Part shown: one piece after another, positions 45,003-53,416 of the stretch
Numbering within the stretch: position 1 is the stretch's first letter
Layout of the letters: every line of letters starts with the position of its first letter
Origin: Corynebacterium diphtheriae
GTDB taxonomy: Bacteria; Actinomycetota; Actinomycetes; Mycobacteriales; Mycobacteriaceae
Direction: 5' to 3'
Assembly (NCBI RefSeq): GCF_001457455.1
Contig: NZ_LN831026.1
Location: 1,860,001-1,924,000, forward strand
DNA length: 64,000 nucleotides
Translations under genes and position numbers: made by a program
Notes under the pieces: model-generated
Seen by the model: only the letters and a program-made list of their open reading frames with translations
Database searches by the model: none
What the model was told of the DNA's origin: nothing

Positions 45003-45569
45003 ATGTACAGGCTTGTCAAGACGATCCGCGAAGACCTAGCGAACGCCCGCGAACACGACCCCGCGGCTCGCAGCGACGCAGAAAACGCCATCGTTTACTC
45101 AGGACTCCACGCCATCTGGAGCCACCGTATCGCCCACGCACTATGGCAGAAAAACCTTAAAGGCCCCGCCCGCATCCTCGCCCAATTCACGCGATTTCTC
45201 ACCGGTGTAGAAATCCACCCCGGAGCCACCATCGGACGTCGATTCTTCATCGACCACGGAATGGGTATCGTCATCGGCGAAACCGCCGAAATTGGCGACG
45301 GAGTCATGCTCTACCACGGCGTAACCCTAGGCGGACAGGTGCTAACCCAAACCAAACGCCACCCCACCGTTGAAGACGATGTGGTTATCGGCGCAGGCGC
45401 CAAAGTCCTAGGACCCATCACCATCGGCAAAGGAAGCGCCATCGGCGCCAACGCCGTAGTGACCAAAGACGTCCCCGCCAACCACATCGCTGTGGGAATC
45501 CCCGCAGCCAACCGCCCCCGCGGCGCCGACGAAAAAATCAAACTCGTCGACCCCGACTACTACATCTAA
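45003..45569 (+). CDS. cysE: Serine O-acetyltransferase
   Basis: A 188-residue trimeric acetyltransferase that makes O-acetylserine. I use ATG 45003 ([17 protein letters not shown]), the normal short start; the open frame continues upstream through the terminator and is not used. The left-handed beta-helix repeats run from [27 protein letters not shown] to [19 protein letters not shown], with the catalytic His in IDHGMG and in HGVTLGG. Confidence 0.96.
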   Translation: MYRLVKTIREDLANAREHDPAARSDAENAIVYSGLHAIWSHRIAHALWQKNLKGPARILAQFTRFLTGVEIHPGATIGRRFFIDHGMGIVIGETAEIGDGVMLYHGVTLGGQVLTQTKRHPTVEDDVVIGAGAKVLGPITIGKGSAIGANAVVTKDVPANHIAVGIPAANRPRGADEKIKLVDPDYYI

Positions 45570-45573
45570 TCCT

Positions 45574-45614
45574 AATGCCACCTCGCACCCTGAACTAGCC
45601 CCCGAGGTGGCATT
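45574..45614. terminator. Terminator between cysE and GNAT gene
   Basis: A 12-bp stem AATGCCACCTCG/CGAGGTGGCATT, loop of 17 bases, followed by TTTTTA on the plus strand. It lies between convergent genes. Confidence 0.85.
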
Positions 45615-45622
45615 TTTATGCC

Positions 45623-45904
45623 CTATGCAAGGTACTCACGAAACTCAGGATTCTTCTGAACAAACCCCACCACAGCAGAGCACGTAGCAATCACACCGAA
45701 ACCATCCGCATGGGTTGCTTCCAGAGCCTGCTGAATTAGCGGCTGAGAAAGTCCTTGGCCGCGAAAACGTGGATCGATGACCGTATGGTTAAAATTCCGG
45801 TGGCCGTCGCGCTCCGCGTAGCCAGCGAAGCCCGCATCCTCACTATCGACGGCGATTACAAATTGCTTGTCAGCTTCCACGTGCCGAACCTGAATATCAG
45901 ACAT
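45623..45904 (-). CDS. Small GNAT-like N-acetyltransferase (YjdJ type)
   Basis: About 93 residues from ATG 45904 (MSDIQVRHVEADKQF), which has a GAGGAGGCA ribosome-binding site; an in-frame start 9 codons upstream has none. HTVIDPRFRGQGLSQPLIQQAL is the acetyl-CoA-binding loop, and FGVIATCSAVVGFVQKNPEF follows. This minimal fold belongs to the GNAT family of very short proteins whose substrates are unknown. The position after cysE matches C. glutamicum. Confidence 0.88.
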   Translation of the reverse strand: MSDIQVRHVEADKQFVIAVDSEDAGFAGYAERDGHRNFNHTVIDPRFRGQGLSQPLIQQALEATHADGFGVIATCSAVVGFVQKNPEFREYLA

Positions 45905-45962
45905 ATCTGCCTCCTCTAGTTCCAGTAGCAATTCCCACCAGTTCTACCAGAAGAAAACAAAC

Positions 45963-45991
45963 AAGGTCCCAGTCAAAATGACTGGGACCTT
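45963..45991 (-). terminator. Terminator after tRNA-Phe
   Basis: A 13-bp perfect stem AAGGTCCCAGTCA/TGACTGGGACCTT with a 3-base loop; T-rich sequence follows on the minus strand. Confidence 0.85.
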
Positions 45992-45997
45992 AATTTG

Positions 45998-46070
45998 TGG
46001 CCAGAGCCAGGATCGAACTGGCGACCCCACACTTTTCAGGCGTGTGCTCTACCGACTGAGCTATCTGGCC
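45998..46070 (-). tRNA. tRNA-Phe (GAA)
   Basis: The complement folds with acceptor GGCCAGA/TCTGGCC, T loop TTCGATC, and anticodon loop CTGAAAA, giving GAA. CCA is not encoded. Confidence 0.96.
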
Positions 46071-46092
46071 AAAGACTGCAAGAACAGTCTTG

Positions 46093-46166
46093 CGACCCTG
46101 ACGGGACTTGAACCCGCGACCTCCGCCGTGACAGGGCGGCGCGCTAACCAACTGCGCCACAGGGCC
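46093..46166 (-). tRNA. tRNA-Asp (GTC)
   Basis: Cloverleaf on the complement starting GGCCCTGTGGCGCAG, with anticodon loop CTGTCAC (GTC) and T arm GGGTTCAAGTCCC. The same tRNA occurs again, with the identical mature sequence, at 47536–47609. Confidence 0.96.
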
Positions 46167-46285
46167 TTAAAGGCTGTACTTGGGAGAGAATCACTTCCTT
46201 CCCTTGCACGAGCCATTACTTTACACAGATAATGTTCACACCCACAAATCCAAAGGTCAACACGGATTTCTTAGGATAAAAACCA

Positions 46286-47362
46286 TTAAGCAAATACCTG
46301 AGCGTCGATAATCGCTTGCGCAAAACGCTCAAGATCAAAATCCCCCGTCTTCCACTCCGTGGTCGCTGGCACATGGGACACCAACTCCGGAATATCCGAT
46401 TCTTGTAAGTCCAGATCCGCCAACGTCAACGGGAATCCCATCTGCTTATAAAACTCAACATAACGACGCTTAGTCTCCATGTCGCCGTCATACTGCAACA
46501 ACGCCAGCACACCATAAGAAACAATCTCACCGTGCAGATGCTTGCCGACGCACTCCGGAAATGCCGTCGACGAGTTATAAAACGCATGCGCAAGCGAAGA
46601 ATTGTAGTAATACGCCTGCCCTGGATCCACCGTCATGTTAGACACGTAACCACAGGTCATAATGATCGCTAACGCGACTTCCTCGATTGCCTGCGACGAC
46701 CTACCCGCACGACAATCCTCCAACGCCTGCAATCCAAAATCCATCAGTGCAGGTGTTACCGCCGAACACACATTGCGGCCCATCAAAGGCGCATGCGACA
46801 AATTGCGGCCCCGCGACTGCAGCTTTACCTCGCACTCCTTAGACATGCCATCTGCAATTCCAGCCCACAACAACTCCACAGGCGACTGGGCGATCACCGT
46901 CGTATCAATAAACACGTGGTGGCACGGCCCGCGCTGGAAGTCATAGCCGGCAAGGGAATCATCATCCTTGTACACCACAGACAAATTCGTTGCCGCGGCA
47001 CAGTTCGAACCCAACGTAGGAAATGCAAATAATGGCTTGCCCAGGCGGTTCGCAACCACCTTTACCGTATCGACGGCACGACCGCCGCCGACGCCAAAGA
47101 TCATGTCGGCTTGCTGCACTGTAGGCATAGCGCACAGGGCGTCGACACGCTCGTAGGTGCAGTTATGTCCATAAACAATCCAGTCCACGACTTCAATTCC
47201 GCTATGAGCCAATGCGGCCTCGAGACGTGGGCGCGACTTTTCTAGAGCAGTCTTGCCACCAATCACGACCACCGAAGAGCCATAGGTCGACACAATTGCA
47301 TCAATCTCTTCATAAGCGCTCTCGCCAATGCTGTATCCCGGTAATTGCAAAGAGTAAGGCAT
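46286..47362 (-). CDS. Iron-containing alcohol/glycerol dehydrogenase family protein
   Basis: A 358-residue cytoplasmic protein of the GldA-like branch. The NAD-binding GVGGGRAVDTVKVVA is near residue 91, FPTLGSNCAAATNLSVVY is the substrate loop, and metal ligands fit Asp in AGIADGMSKECEV and His in SLAHAFYN and KHLHGEIVSYGV. Its true substrate is not clear; glycerol, a hydroxyketone or a related polyol are candidates. It stands alone between tRNA genes. Confidence 0.85.
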   Translation of the reverse strand: MPYSLQLPGYSIGESAYEEIDAIVSTYGSSVVVIGGKTALEKSRPRLEAALAHSGIEVVDWIVYGHNCTYERVDALCAMPTVQQADMIFGVGGGRAVDTVKVVANRLGKPLFAFPTLGSNCAAATNLSVVYKDDDSLAGYDFQRGPCHHVFIDTTVIAQSPVELLWAGIADGMSKECEVKLQSRGRNLSHAPLMGRNVCSAVTPALMDFGLQALEDCRAGRSSQAIEEVALAIIMTCGYVSNMTVDPGQAYYYNSSLAHAFYNSSTAFPECVGKHLHGEIVSYGVLALLQYDGDMETKRRYVEFYKQMGFPLTLADLDLQESDIPELVSHVPATTEWKTGDFDLERFAQAIIDAQVFA

Positions 47363-47489
47363 AAAACCACCTCAAGTAAGCCGTAAATGAAACAATAAAT
47401 CCCATCTAGTGGACATGGAATTAATCGACCATCATACGCGTGACATCCACGCTTCCGCCATCACCAAGATGACAGCCCCCAGAAATAAG

Positions 47490-47521
47490 AAATACCGAGG
47501 CATGGAAATGCCTCGGTATTT
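47490..47521 (-). terminator. Terminator after the tRNA-Glu/tRNA-Asp pair
   Basis: A 14-bp perfect stem AAATACCGAGGCAT/ATGCCTCGGTATTT with a 4-base loop, followed on the minus strand by TTCTTATTTCT. Confidence 0.8.
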
Positions 47522-47535
47522 TAAAAAAATAAATG

Positions 47536-47609
47536 CGACCCTGACGGGACTTGAACCCGCGACCTCCGCCGTGACAGGGCGGCGCGCTAACCAACTGCGC
47601 CACAGGGCC
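47536..47609 (-). tRNA. tRNA-Asp (GTC), second copy
   Basis: Same mature sequence as 46093–46166; anticodon loop CTGTCAC. Probably cotranscribed with the upstream tRNA-Glu. Confidence 0.96.
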
Positions 47610-47635
47610 ATATTTATATGCCCACGAAAAAGTGG

Positions 47636-47711
<76 letters not shown>

Positions 47712-47804
47712 AAGCCTGTTACAAGACAGCTAGGCTGTCGTGCGGACTGAGAAGAACTATACTTGAAATCCTAAAATACGCAAAACGCAAGGTAAACAAG
47801 CTTT

Positions 47805-48572
47805 TTATAAGCTAGTCAAAGAATCGAAAACTAGATGCATCCGTCCTCCTACAACCACGCGCTCCACAGCCACCCCAAATACATCCGTAATCATTTCTGG
47901 CGTGAATGCATCGGCAGGCTCTCCGGCAGCCACCACATGCCCATCGGAACCCAGCACCACCACACGGTCACAGTAACGTGCTGCAAGATTCAGGTCGTGA
48001 AGCACGACAATCGTTGCGCAACGCAAATCCCGCACTAATTCTATCAACTCAAACTGATGCGCTAAGTCCAAGTGATTAGTGGGCTCGTCTAGTAATAAAT
48101 GATCCGCTTGCTGAACTATGGCGCGAGCTATAAGCGCACGTTGCCGCTCACCACCTGAAAGTTCCGTGATATGTCGATGTTGTAGTGATGTCAACGAGAC
48201 ATGCTCAAGAGCTTTACTCACAATTGCTTCGTTTGCATCTGCATTAAAATCGAGTAGTCGTCGATACGCAAGAGCACCTAACCCAACAGCGTCGCGTACC
48301 GTTAGAGGTAATGCTTGATCACGCTCCTGCGCAACCACAGCTATCTGCTTAGCAATATCTTTAACCCGCAGTTGATGTATATCATTGCCATCGACTATCA
48401 CTTTGCCCCCAGCTAGTTTCAGGGCTCCATGAATCGCTTGCAACAAAGTGGATTTTCCACAACCATTTGGGCCGACGATGCCGACAATCTCGCCAGCGCC
48501 CACACGCAAAGTCACGCCATGGACAACCAAACGACCACAACGACCTACTACAACATCACTCGCACTTATCAC
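47805..48572 (-). CDS. FecE-type iron/cobalamin ABC transporter ATP-binding protein
   Basis: A 255-residue ATPase with Walker A GPNGCGKSTLL (about residue 33), signature LSGGERQRALIARAI and Walker B LLLDEPTNHLDLAHQ, the last typical of FecE/BtuD/FhuC-type importers. GTG start at 48572, 6 bases after the binding-protein stop. Forms an importer with the next two genes. Confidence 0.94.
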   Translation of the reverse strand: MISASDVVVGRCGRLVVHGVTLRVGAGEIVGIVGPNGCGKSTLLQAIHGALKLAGGKVIVDGNDIHQLRVKDIAKQIAVVAQERDQALPLTVRDAVGLGALAYRRLLDFNADANEAIVSKALEHVSLTSLQHRHITELSGGERQRALIARAIVQQADHLLLDEPTNHLDLAHQFELIELVRDLRCATIVVLHDLNLAARYCDRVVVLGSDGHVVAAGEPADAFTPEMITDVFGVAVERVVVGGRMHLVFDSLTSL

Positions 48573-48578
48573 TGCACG

Positions 48579-49586
48579 TTACATTCCCGCGTTTTTCATC
48601 TGCTTTTGCAGATATACAGCTCCTTCAACCGAGAGCGTGCTCGGCGGATCAGTGAGAACGAAAGGCATATGAACCACTTTATGCTCCTGCACAGCTTTCA
48701 AACTACGAGCCCCATTAAAACCAAGGAAAGTCTCCATGGCAGCTTTGTCATCACCAGTCTCACTTAACAGCACAATCCACTCAGGATTTTTGTCAAGCAA
48801 ATCCTCCATGGAGGCATCGAAAACCCGTTCTTTGTTATCAGAATAGGGGTTCTTCAAACCATTGGCCTCAAGAATTGGTTGAACCATAGAGGTATCGCCA
48901 TAGGTATAGAACTCATCTGAGCCAGGAGTGATATATAGCACCACACCATTCGCTGTGGAAGCAGAAGCCTGCGGTGTCTTCTTGGCGATCTTTTCCTTTA
49001 GTTCTTCGGCTTTGCCCTCCACCTGGAAAAGTGATCCCATCTTATCGACCTCTTCAGTCACCTTGTCCCAGCTTGCAGGAGTTAACTCAATATCTGGACA
49101 CAATGCGTCTGGAGAGTACAGAGGGATACCTGCATCTTTGAGCGCCTGGCGATCCGCACCGGTGTCATAGCCGATAACCAAATCAGGACGTAGATCAACA
49201 ATGGACTCAGTGGACATCTTTGCGCCGCCAGTACCTGTATCGCCAGCCTTAACAGAAGGAATTTTGGCGATGGCGGCTTCCAAATCTGCATCCAGCTGAT
49301 TCACACGCTCCTCTCCAGCACGGTGCTTTACTCGGTCCAGAACGCCTAACTCATGCAGAATCGAAACGTTCATCTCGCTGAGCATGAGTACGTTTTCTGG
49401 GGCTTTGTCGAAGGTCAGAGTTTCACCGCAACTTTTGATGCTAATCTGCTGATTCTGCTTAGATTTCCCCATGTTGTGCTCAGACTTGTTAGCCTTATCA
49501 ACAGCACTTTCACCACACGCAGTCAAACCACACGATAAAACAGCAACGCACGTTACTGCTGCCAGCGGCTTCCATAACAACGTCAT
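48579..49586 (-). CDS. Iron-siderophore/haem/B12-type substrate-binding lipoprotein
   Basis: About 335 residues from ATG 49586 with AAGGAGT before it. The signal peptide ends in LTACGES, a lipobox with the lipid-anchored Cys near residue 24. The body has the PBP-III fold pattern: ENVLMLSEMNVSILHELGVLDRV, ESIVDLRPDLVIGY, and a C-terminal VVHMPFVLTDPP. It is outside the membrane and captures the ligand for the FecCD-like permease next to it. The ligand cannot be read from sequence and no DtxR box is seen upstream. Confidence 0.9.
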   Translation of the reverse strand: MTLLWKPLAAVTCVAVLSCGLTACGESAVDKANKSEHNMGKSKQNQQISIKSCGETLTFDKAPENVLMLSEMNVSILHELGVLDRVKHRAGEERVNQLDADLEAAIAKIPSVKAGDTGTGGAKMSTESIVDLRPDLVIGYDTGADRQALKDAGIPLYSPDALCPDIELTPASWDKVTEEVDKMGSLFQVEGKAEELKEKIAKKTPQASASTANGVVLYITPGSDEFYTYGDTSMVQPILEANGLKNPYSDNKERVFDASMEDLLDKNPEWIVLLSETGDDKAAMETFLGFNGARSLKAVQEHKVVHMPFVLTDPPSTLSVEGAVYLQKQMKNAGM

Positions 49587-49606
49587 ATTATTACTCCTTT
49601 TTATTT

Positions 49607-50629
49607 TTACATTTGATTCTTTTGGTTTCTCACTATCAAGGCCAGACACGGAGCGCCAATAAGCCCCGTGATCACGCCGATAGGTAGCTCTTGAGGACTA
49701 AAAACAATCCGTGCAAAGGCATCTGCCCACACGAGAAAAACAGCCGATGCAAGCCCTGATGCAACCACAAGCACACGGTGGGAATACCCGACCAACTGAC
49801 GCATCACATGCGGAATGATAAGACCTACGAAGCCAATTCCTCCCGCAGCGCTCACCGCAATAGCGACAGCAGCACTAACACCAAGCAGTAAAAGCGCACG
49901 GGTACGCACTGGCTCTACACCTACCGATCGCGCAGTGGAGTCACCGCTAGCAAGGGCATCAAGAATTGGCCCATAAAAGCTTAAAACAAGCATAACTATG
50001 ACGGCAGCCACGCATACGATGCCGATTGTAGACCAGCGTGCTCTGCTCAAAGAGCCCAGCATCCAAAACATGACAGCCTGATTCGTTTCAGGTGAGCCCG
50101 AAGAAAAGATCACTAGATTTGTCAACGATTGAGCACCAAACCCTACAGCCAAACCAGACAAAATAAGCTTAAGGGGATGGGCTCCCCCACCAGCGATAAT
50201 AACGACTGCAGTGGTGGCCAGGGCAGCACCAACAAAAGCAAACGCTCCTACCCCGAAAGCACTGCTTACGCCAAAAGAAATGAGTGCTAATGCTGCGCCT
50301 GCACCAGCGCCTGAGCTCACACCTAGCACATAGGGTTCAGCCAACGAATTACGGATCAAGGCTTGGAATGCAACACCCGAAACACCAAGAGTGGCACCTA
50401 CTGCTAACCCTAAAACGATACGCGGCAACCGAGTCTGCCAAACAATGGCATCAGTAGCATGATCCCACGTTATGGTAACTGGGACACTTGGAATGTGACT
50501 AGCAATTACTGCATAGACTTGAAAAAACGGCACTGCGGCTGGACCAAGCGAAACGGTTGCCGCGGGGGTTAGAACGAGGAGAATACACAGGATCCCGATT
50601 ATTGAGCGCGTTCGAGTCACAGAGTTCAC
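49607..50629 (-). CDS. FecCD-type ABC transporter permease
   Basis: A 340-residue protein with 9–10 membrane helices. WQTRLPRIVLGLAVGATLGVSGVAFQALIRNSLAEPYVLGVSSGAGAGA is the FecCD family opening, and GGIGFVGLIIPHVMRQLVGYSHR is its signature loop for contact with the ATPase. Start is GTG 50629. First gene of permease-binding protein-ATPase on the minus strand. It is the last intact core gene before the IS-rich region. Confidence 0.94.
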   Translation of the reverse strand: MNSVTRTRSIIGILCILLVLTPAATVSLGPAAVPFFQVYAVIASHIPSVPVTITWDHATDAIVWQTRLPRIVLGLAVGATLGVSGVAFQALIRNSLAEPYVLGVSSGAGAGAALALISFGVSSAFGVGAFAFVGAALATTAVVIIAGGGAHPLKLILSGLAVGFGAQSLTNLVIFSSGSPETNQAVMFWMLGSLSRARWSTIGIVCVAAVIVMLVLSFYGPILDALASGDSTARSVGVEPVRTRALLLLGVSAAVAIAVSAAGGIGFVGLIIPHVMRQLVGYSHRVLVVASGLASAVFLVWADAFARIVFSPQELPIGVITGLIGAPCLALIVRNQKNQM

Positions 50630-50639
50630 GGTAGCACAG

Positions 50640-50906
50640 TAGATAATTGTTCATCGTCGTGAACTATCACAGTGTAGTCTTGCTCACACTCGTCAGCAGT
50701 GCTGATCGAAAAACTGCATATACATCATAAGTCAACCTGCTATTAGCCCCTGATCACAGCGTGTGTACCTGCTGCAATGGCATGAGTGATACGACCACTT
50801 ACTAACCGCCTAACACGAATAAAGAACCGGCCGTGCCAACTTCCTTCTCGAAAACTTAACCACACAAAAGACCATCGAAGAACGCTTCGGTGTGGCGGTT
50901 ATGCCG
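50640..50906. other. Gap with coding-like remnant
   Basis: About 270 bases between fecD and the restriction remnant. A short plus-strand frame near 50823–50935 reads like protein (GRANFLLENLTTQKTIEERF, then GVAVMPLQGVVDW) but has no start and runs into the opposite-strand remnant. I do not recognise it. A GTTCA-N6-TGAAC repeat lies at 50649–50664. Confidence 0.3.
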
Positions 50907-51783
50907 CTACAGGGCGTTGTTGACTGGGCTAGCGAAGGCTTTCAAGTCTTCCCAAGAGTCAGCACGGGCTGTGTCTTGCTCGTAGGCGATCAAATAGCCC
51001 CAAAGCTGATCAGCGTAGACATCCTCAGCTACTAGGCGGCGCACCAGCGCTTCGGCTGCTTTGCGTTTAGCCTGTACCTGAGCGTCGTCGCGGCCGCGCT
51101 CCGATTTCCCTTCGATGATCCAGTGCACTCCGTTAACATCCATAGCGACAAAGTCTGGAAAGTAGCGATCCTTAGCATTGTAAAACACAAACGCTTGGTT
51201 TTGTGGATGCAGCCGATGCCACCACACAATCCCCGGCGAAGTGTTCAGTAAGCGCGCCAGCTGGTACTCGCCGGTGAAGGAGTCAAAAGATTCCTCAGCG
51301 AACAACGATTTGAACCAGCCCCCATATACCTGGCCACGTACGAACTGCTCACGTTTCTCAATCTGATCATGCACCTTCTGTCCCAGCGGCAACGTATAAC
51401 CATTACTAGGCATCGGCTTCGGGTGAATGCTCGGCATCTCGCGGGTAGAACGCAACGTCTCAACGGTATAATTTTGGATGAGTTTGAGGAGCTCAGTGTG
51501 CGCCGAATCCAAAGACTTCACCGTCCAAGCACTAAACATCACCGATTGCATAAACTTCGGTACGAGGAATGTGGCTACATAACGAGCCGTCTGCTCCGTT
51601 TTAGGCACCAACGACATATTCAGCACCAGTTTAACTAGTGCATTCTTTGCATCGTCATTGTCGACATGGACGGAATCGACCTCAGCACTCTCACGATCTT
51701 CCGCACGTAGTTTCTTCCCTAACACGGCAATGATCTCTTTGCGAAGCAACACATCGCCAGCTGAGGTCACTCGGCGGGCAGCC
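50907..51783 (-). pseudogene. 3' remnant of type III-like restriction endonuclease subunit
   Basis: About 290 residues remain, with an internal GTG at 51770. The C-terminal nuclease domain is visible: YFPDFVAMDVNGVHWIIEGKSERG is a PD-(D/E)xK core (PDF...EGK), followed by VQAKRKAAEALVRRL. The frame is open upstream to 51783, where reading meets TAA at the junction with alien DNA just before IS-A. The helicase part and any methyltransferase partner are gone, so the gene is dead. Confidence 0.75.
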
Positions 51784-51857
51784 TGCTTAATAGTGGGTTA
51801 AGGGTCAAAAAGTGAAGTGCCCCGGGTTTTGTTCCTAAGCATTTGCCTTGATTTCCA

Positions 51858-52757
51858 TTATTTCTTGGGAAGGGTTGCGGCTCCAAAACTCGGATTCAAC
51901 ATCCGCCGGCGCCCGGTAGCCCAGGCTCTGGTGGAGCCTTGACCGTTCCACCAATTCACCCACTCAAACGTGGCAATCTCAACATCAACCACGTCAGTCC
52001 ACAACCTGGTATGAATCAGCTCGTTTTTGTGAGGGGCCGTTGACGTTTTTTAGCCAGTGCATTGTCATAAGAGTCACCAATAGTACCGGTCAACGCGATA
52101 ATTCCATGCTCAGCAACACGCTCATTGTAGATAATGCTCACATATTGCCAGCCGCGATCCGAGTGGTGAACTAGACCGGTGGTCTTCTTGGCGCACACAA
52201 TGGCTTGATTGAGTGCTTGCAACGGTAACGCTTCGGTGCGCATCGAGTCAGGCAACGCCCAGCCGACGATCCTCCGGGAGAACACATCAGTCACGAAGGT
52301 GGCGTACACAAACCCTTTTCTGGTGCGCACATAGGTAATGTCTGCCGCCCATAGCCGATTAGGCCCACAGTCTCGAAACTCACGACCCACCGAGTCGGGG
52401 CGGGTGTCGGGTTCCTTGGGCTTATATGTCGTCACGGGAGACCGGCCTTTATTTTTGCCAGACACACCTGCAAGGCGCATCAGACGCGCGGTCTGTTCAC
52501 GTCCAATGTCGATTCCTTCACGGCGCAGCGCGTGCCACATTTTGCGAATCCCGTAGACACCGTAGTTTTGTTTATGAACTTCGGTAATGCGCTCTACTAG
52601 GGCGGCGTCGCGAAGGCTACGGACACTTAAATCCCCGAGCCTTAGATTGGCGGTACCCACGAGAGGTAAGGAAACCACCAACACGGTGTGTGTTTAACGT
52701 CGTGCAGATGAACTCGACGGTGAAATGATTCCGGTGTTTATCGATGAACTGGATCAT
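51858..52757 (-). pseudogene. IS-A transposase OrfB, frameshifted
   Basis: An rve-type DDE integrase: LWAADITYVRTRKGFVYATFVTDVFSRRIVGW carries the first Asp and LVHHSDRGWQYVS the second. From ATG 52757 the frame breaks near 52635 (…RQSKARG then a shift to LSVRSLRD) and again near 52040, where DNALA should lead into the Glu-containing NVNGLYKNE segment. With two breaks the transposase is not functional. Confidence 0.85.
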
Positions 52758-53089
52758 TTCTTAACGTTTTGGGTCGCGTTCCGATGCGAAAAAGCCGACG
52801 CGGCCTTTAACAGCTCGTTGGTGTCGCGAAGTTCTTGATTCTCACGCCGAAGCTTGGCTACCTCTGCCACGAGGCCTTCGGGCAACGGCTCGGCAATACG
52901 ACCGTTACGGCGAGCAGCTTGTGTCCACTGCCGACCAGTATGCCATGAGACGCCCAGCTTCGGCGCCACTGCTTGGCACGCGGCCTGCATCGACATGTTC
53001 TCTGCTAGGATGCGATCCTCCACCAAGCGAACGACGCGGTCCTTCGCATCTTGGTCAAATTTTTCTTGGCATGTTCCAGATTTTCCCAT
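52754..53089 (-). CDS. IS-A transposase OrfA
   Basis: A 111-residue IS3-family OrfA. It has a helix-turn-helix (MSMQAACQAVAPKLGVSWHTGRQWTQAARR) followed by a leucine-zipper-like helix (LVAEVAKLRRENQELRDTNELLKAASAF). The stop overlaps the orfB start (ATGA). Intact, but its partner is broken. Confidence 0.9.
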   Translation of the reverse strand: MGKSGTCQEKFDQDAKDRVVRLVEDRILAENMSMQAACQAVAPKLGVSWHTGRQWTQAARRNGRIAEPLPEGLVAEVAKLRRENQELRDTNELLKAASAFSHRNATQNVKK

Positions 53090-53122
53090 CTACTCAAACG
53101 GAACAAAACCTAGGACACTTCA

Positions 53123-53268
53123 GAATGTGGCTGCGTTAGTGATATAGCTGCGGCGTTTGGTTGTAGAGGCGCCGCAGCTTTTGCAACGCAATCGGCTGGT
53201 GCCTTGCTGGTCGTACCGTTGCGTTTCATGGTGCCGCCGCAGTGGCAGTGAGGTTGATTCTTGGGCAT
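53123..53268 (-). pseudogene. IS1249-like transposase, 5' fragment
   Basis: From ATG 53268 the protein begins MPKNQPHCHCGGTMKRNGTT and, after a frameshift, continues RLRCKSCGASTTKRRSYITN. This is the zinc-ribbon start (two CxC/CxxC pairs) of IS1249-type transposases. It is cut off at 53122 by IS-A. A perfect 11-bp stem with 3-base loop lies upstream at 53338–53362. Confidence 0.7.
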
Positions 53269-53337
53269 TGGGCAACAACACCACAATCGCCTAGTACACG
53301 ATGGGCGCAACACCGTGGATTTACTGCTTCAGGACCG

Positions 53338-53362
53338 TATGTATGCTCTTGGAGCATACATA
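53338..53362. repeat. Perfect 11-bp hairpin
   Basis: TATGTATGCTC at 53338–53348, loop TTG, then GAGCATACATA at 53352–53362. It lies between the IS1249-like fragment and IS-B copy 1. No T-run follows, so it is not an obvious terminator. Confidence 0.6.
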
Positions 53363-53416
53363 TTCCAGACGACTGCAGGTCAACACCTAAAAATCAGCGA
53401 TTCCAGACACACTTTA

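Larger units (their letters stand above)
51813..53122 (-). mobile_element. IS-A: IS3-family insertion sequence, degenerate
   Basis: A 1310-base element bounded by imperfect 23-base inverted repeats that start TGAAGTG and end GGTTTTGTTCC (51813–51835 and 53100–53122). It carries orfA (52754–53089) and a broken orfB (51858–52757), the orfA/orfB layout of the IS3 family. No clear target-site duplication flanks it. Its left end abuts the restriction remnant junction and its right end cuts an IS1249-like fragment. Confidence 0.88.
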
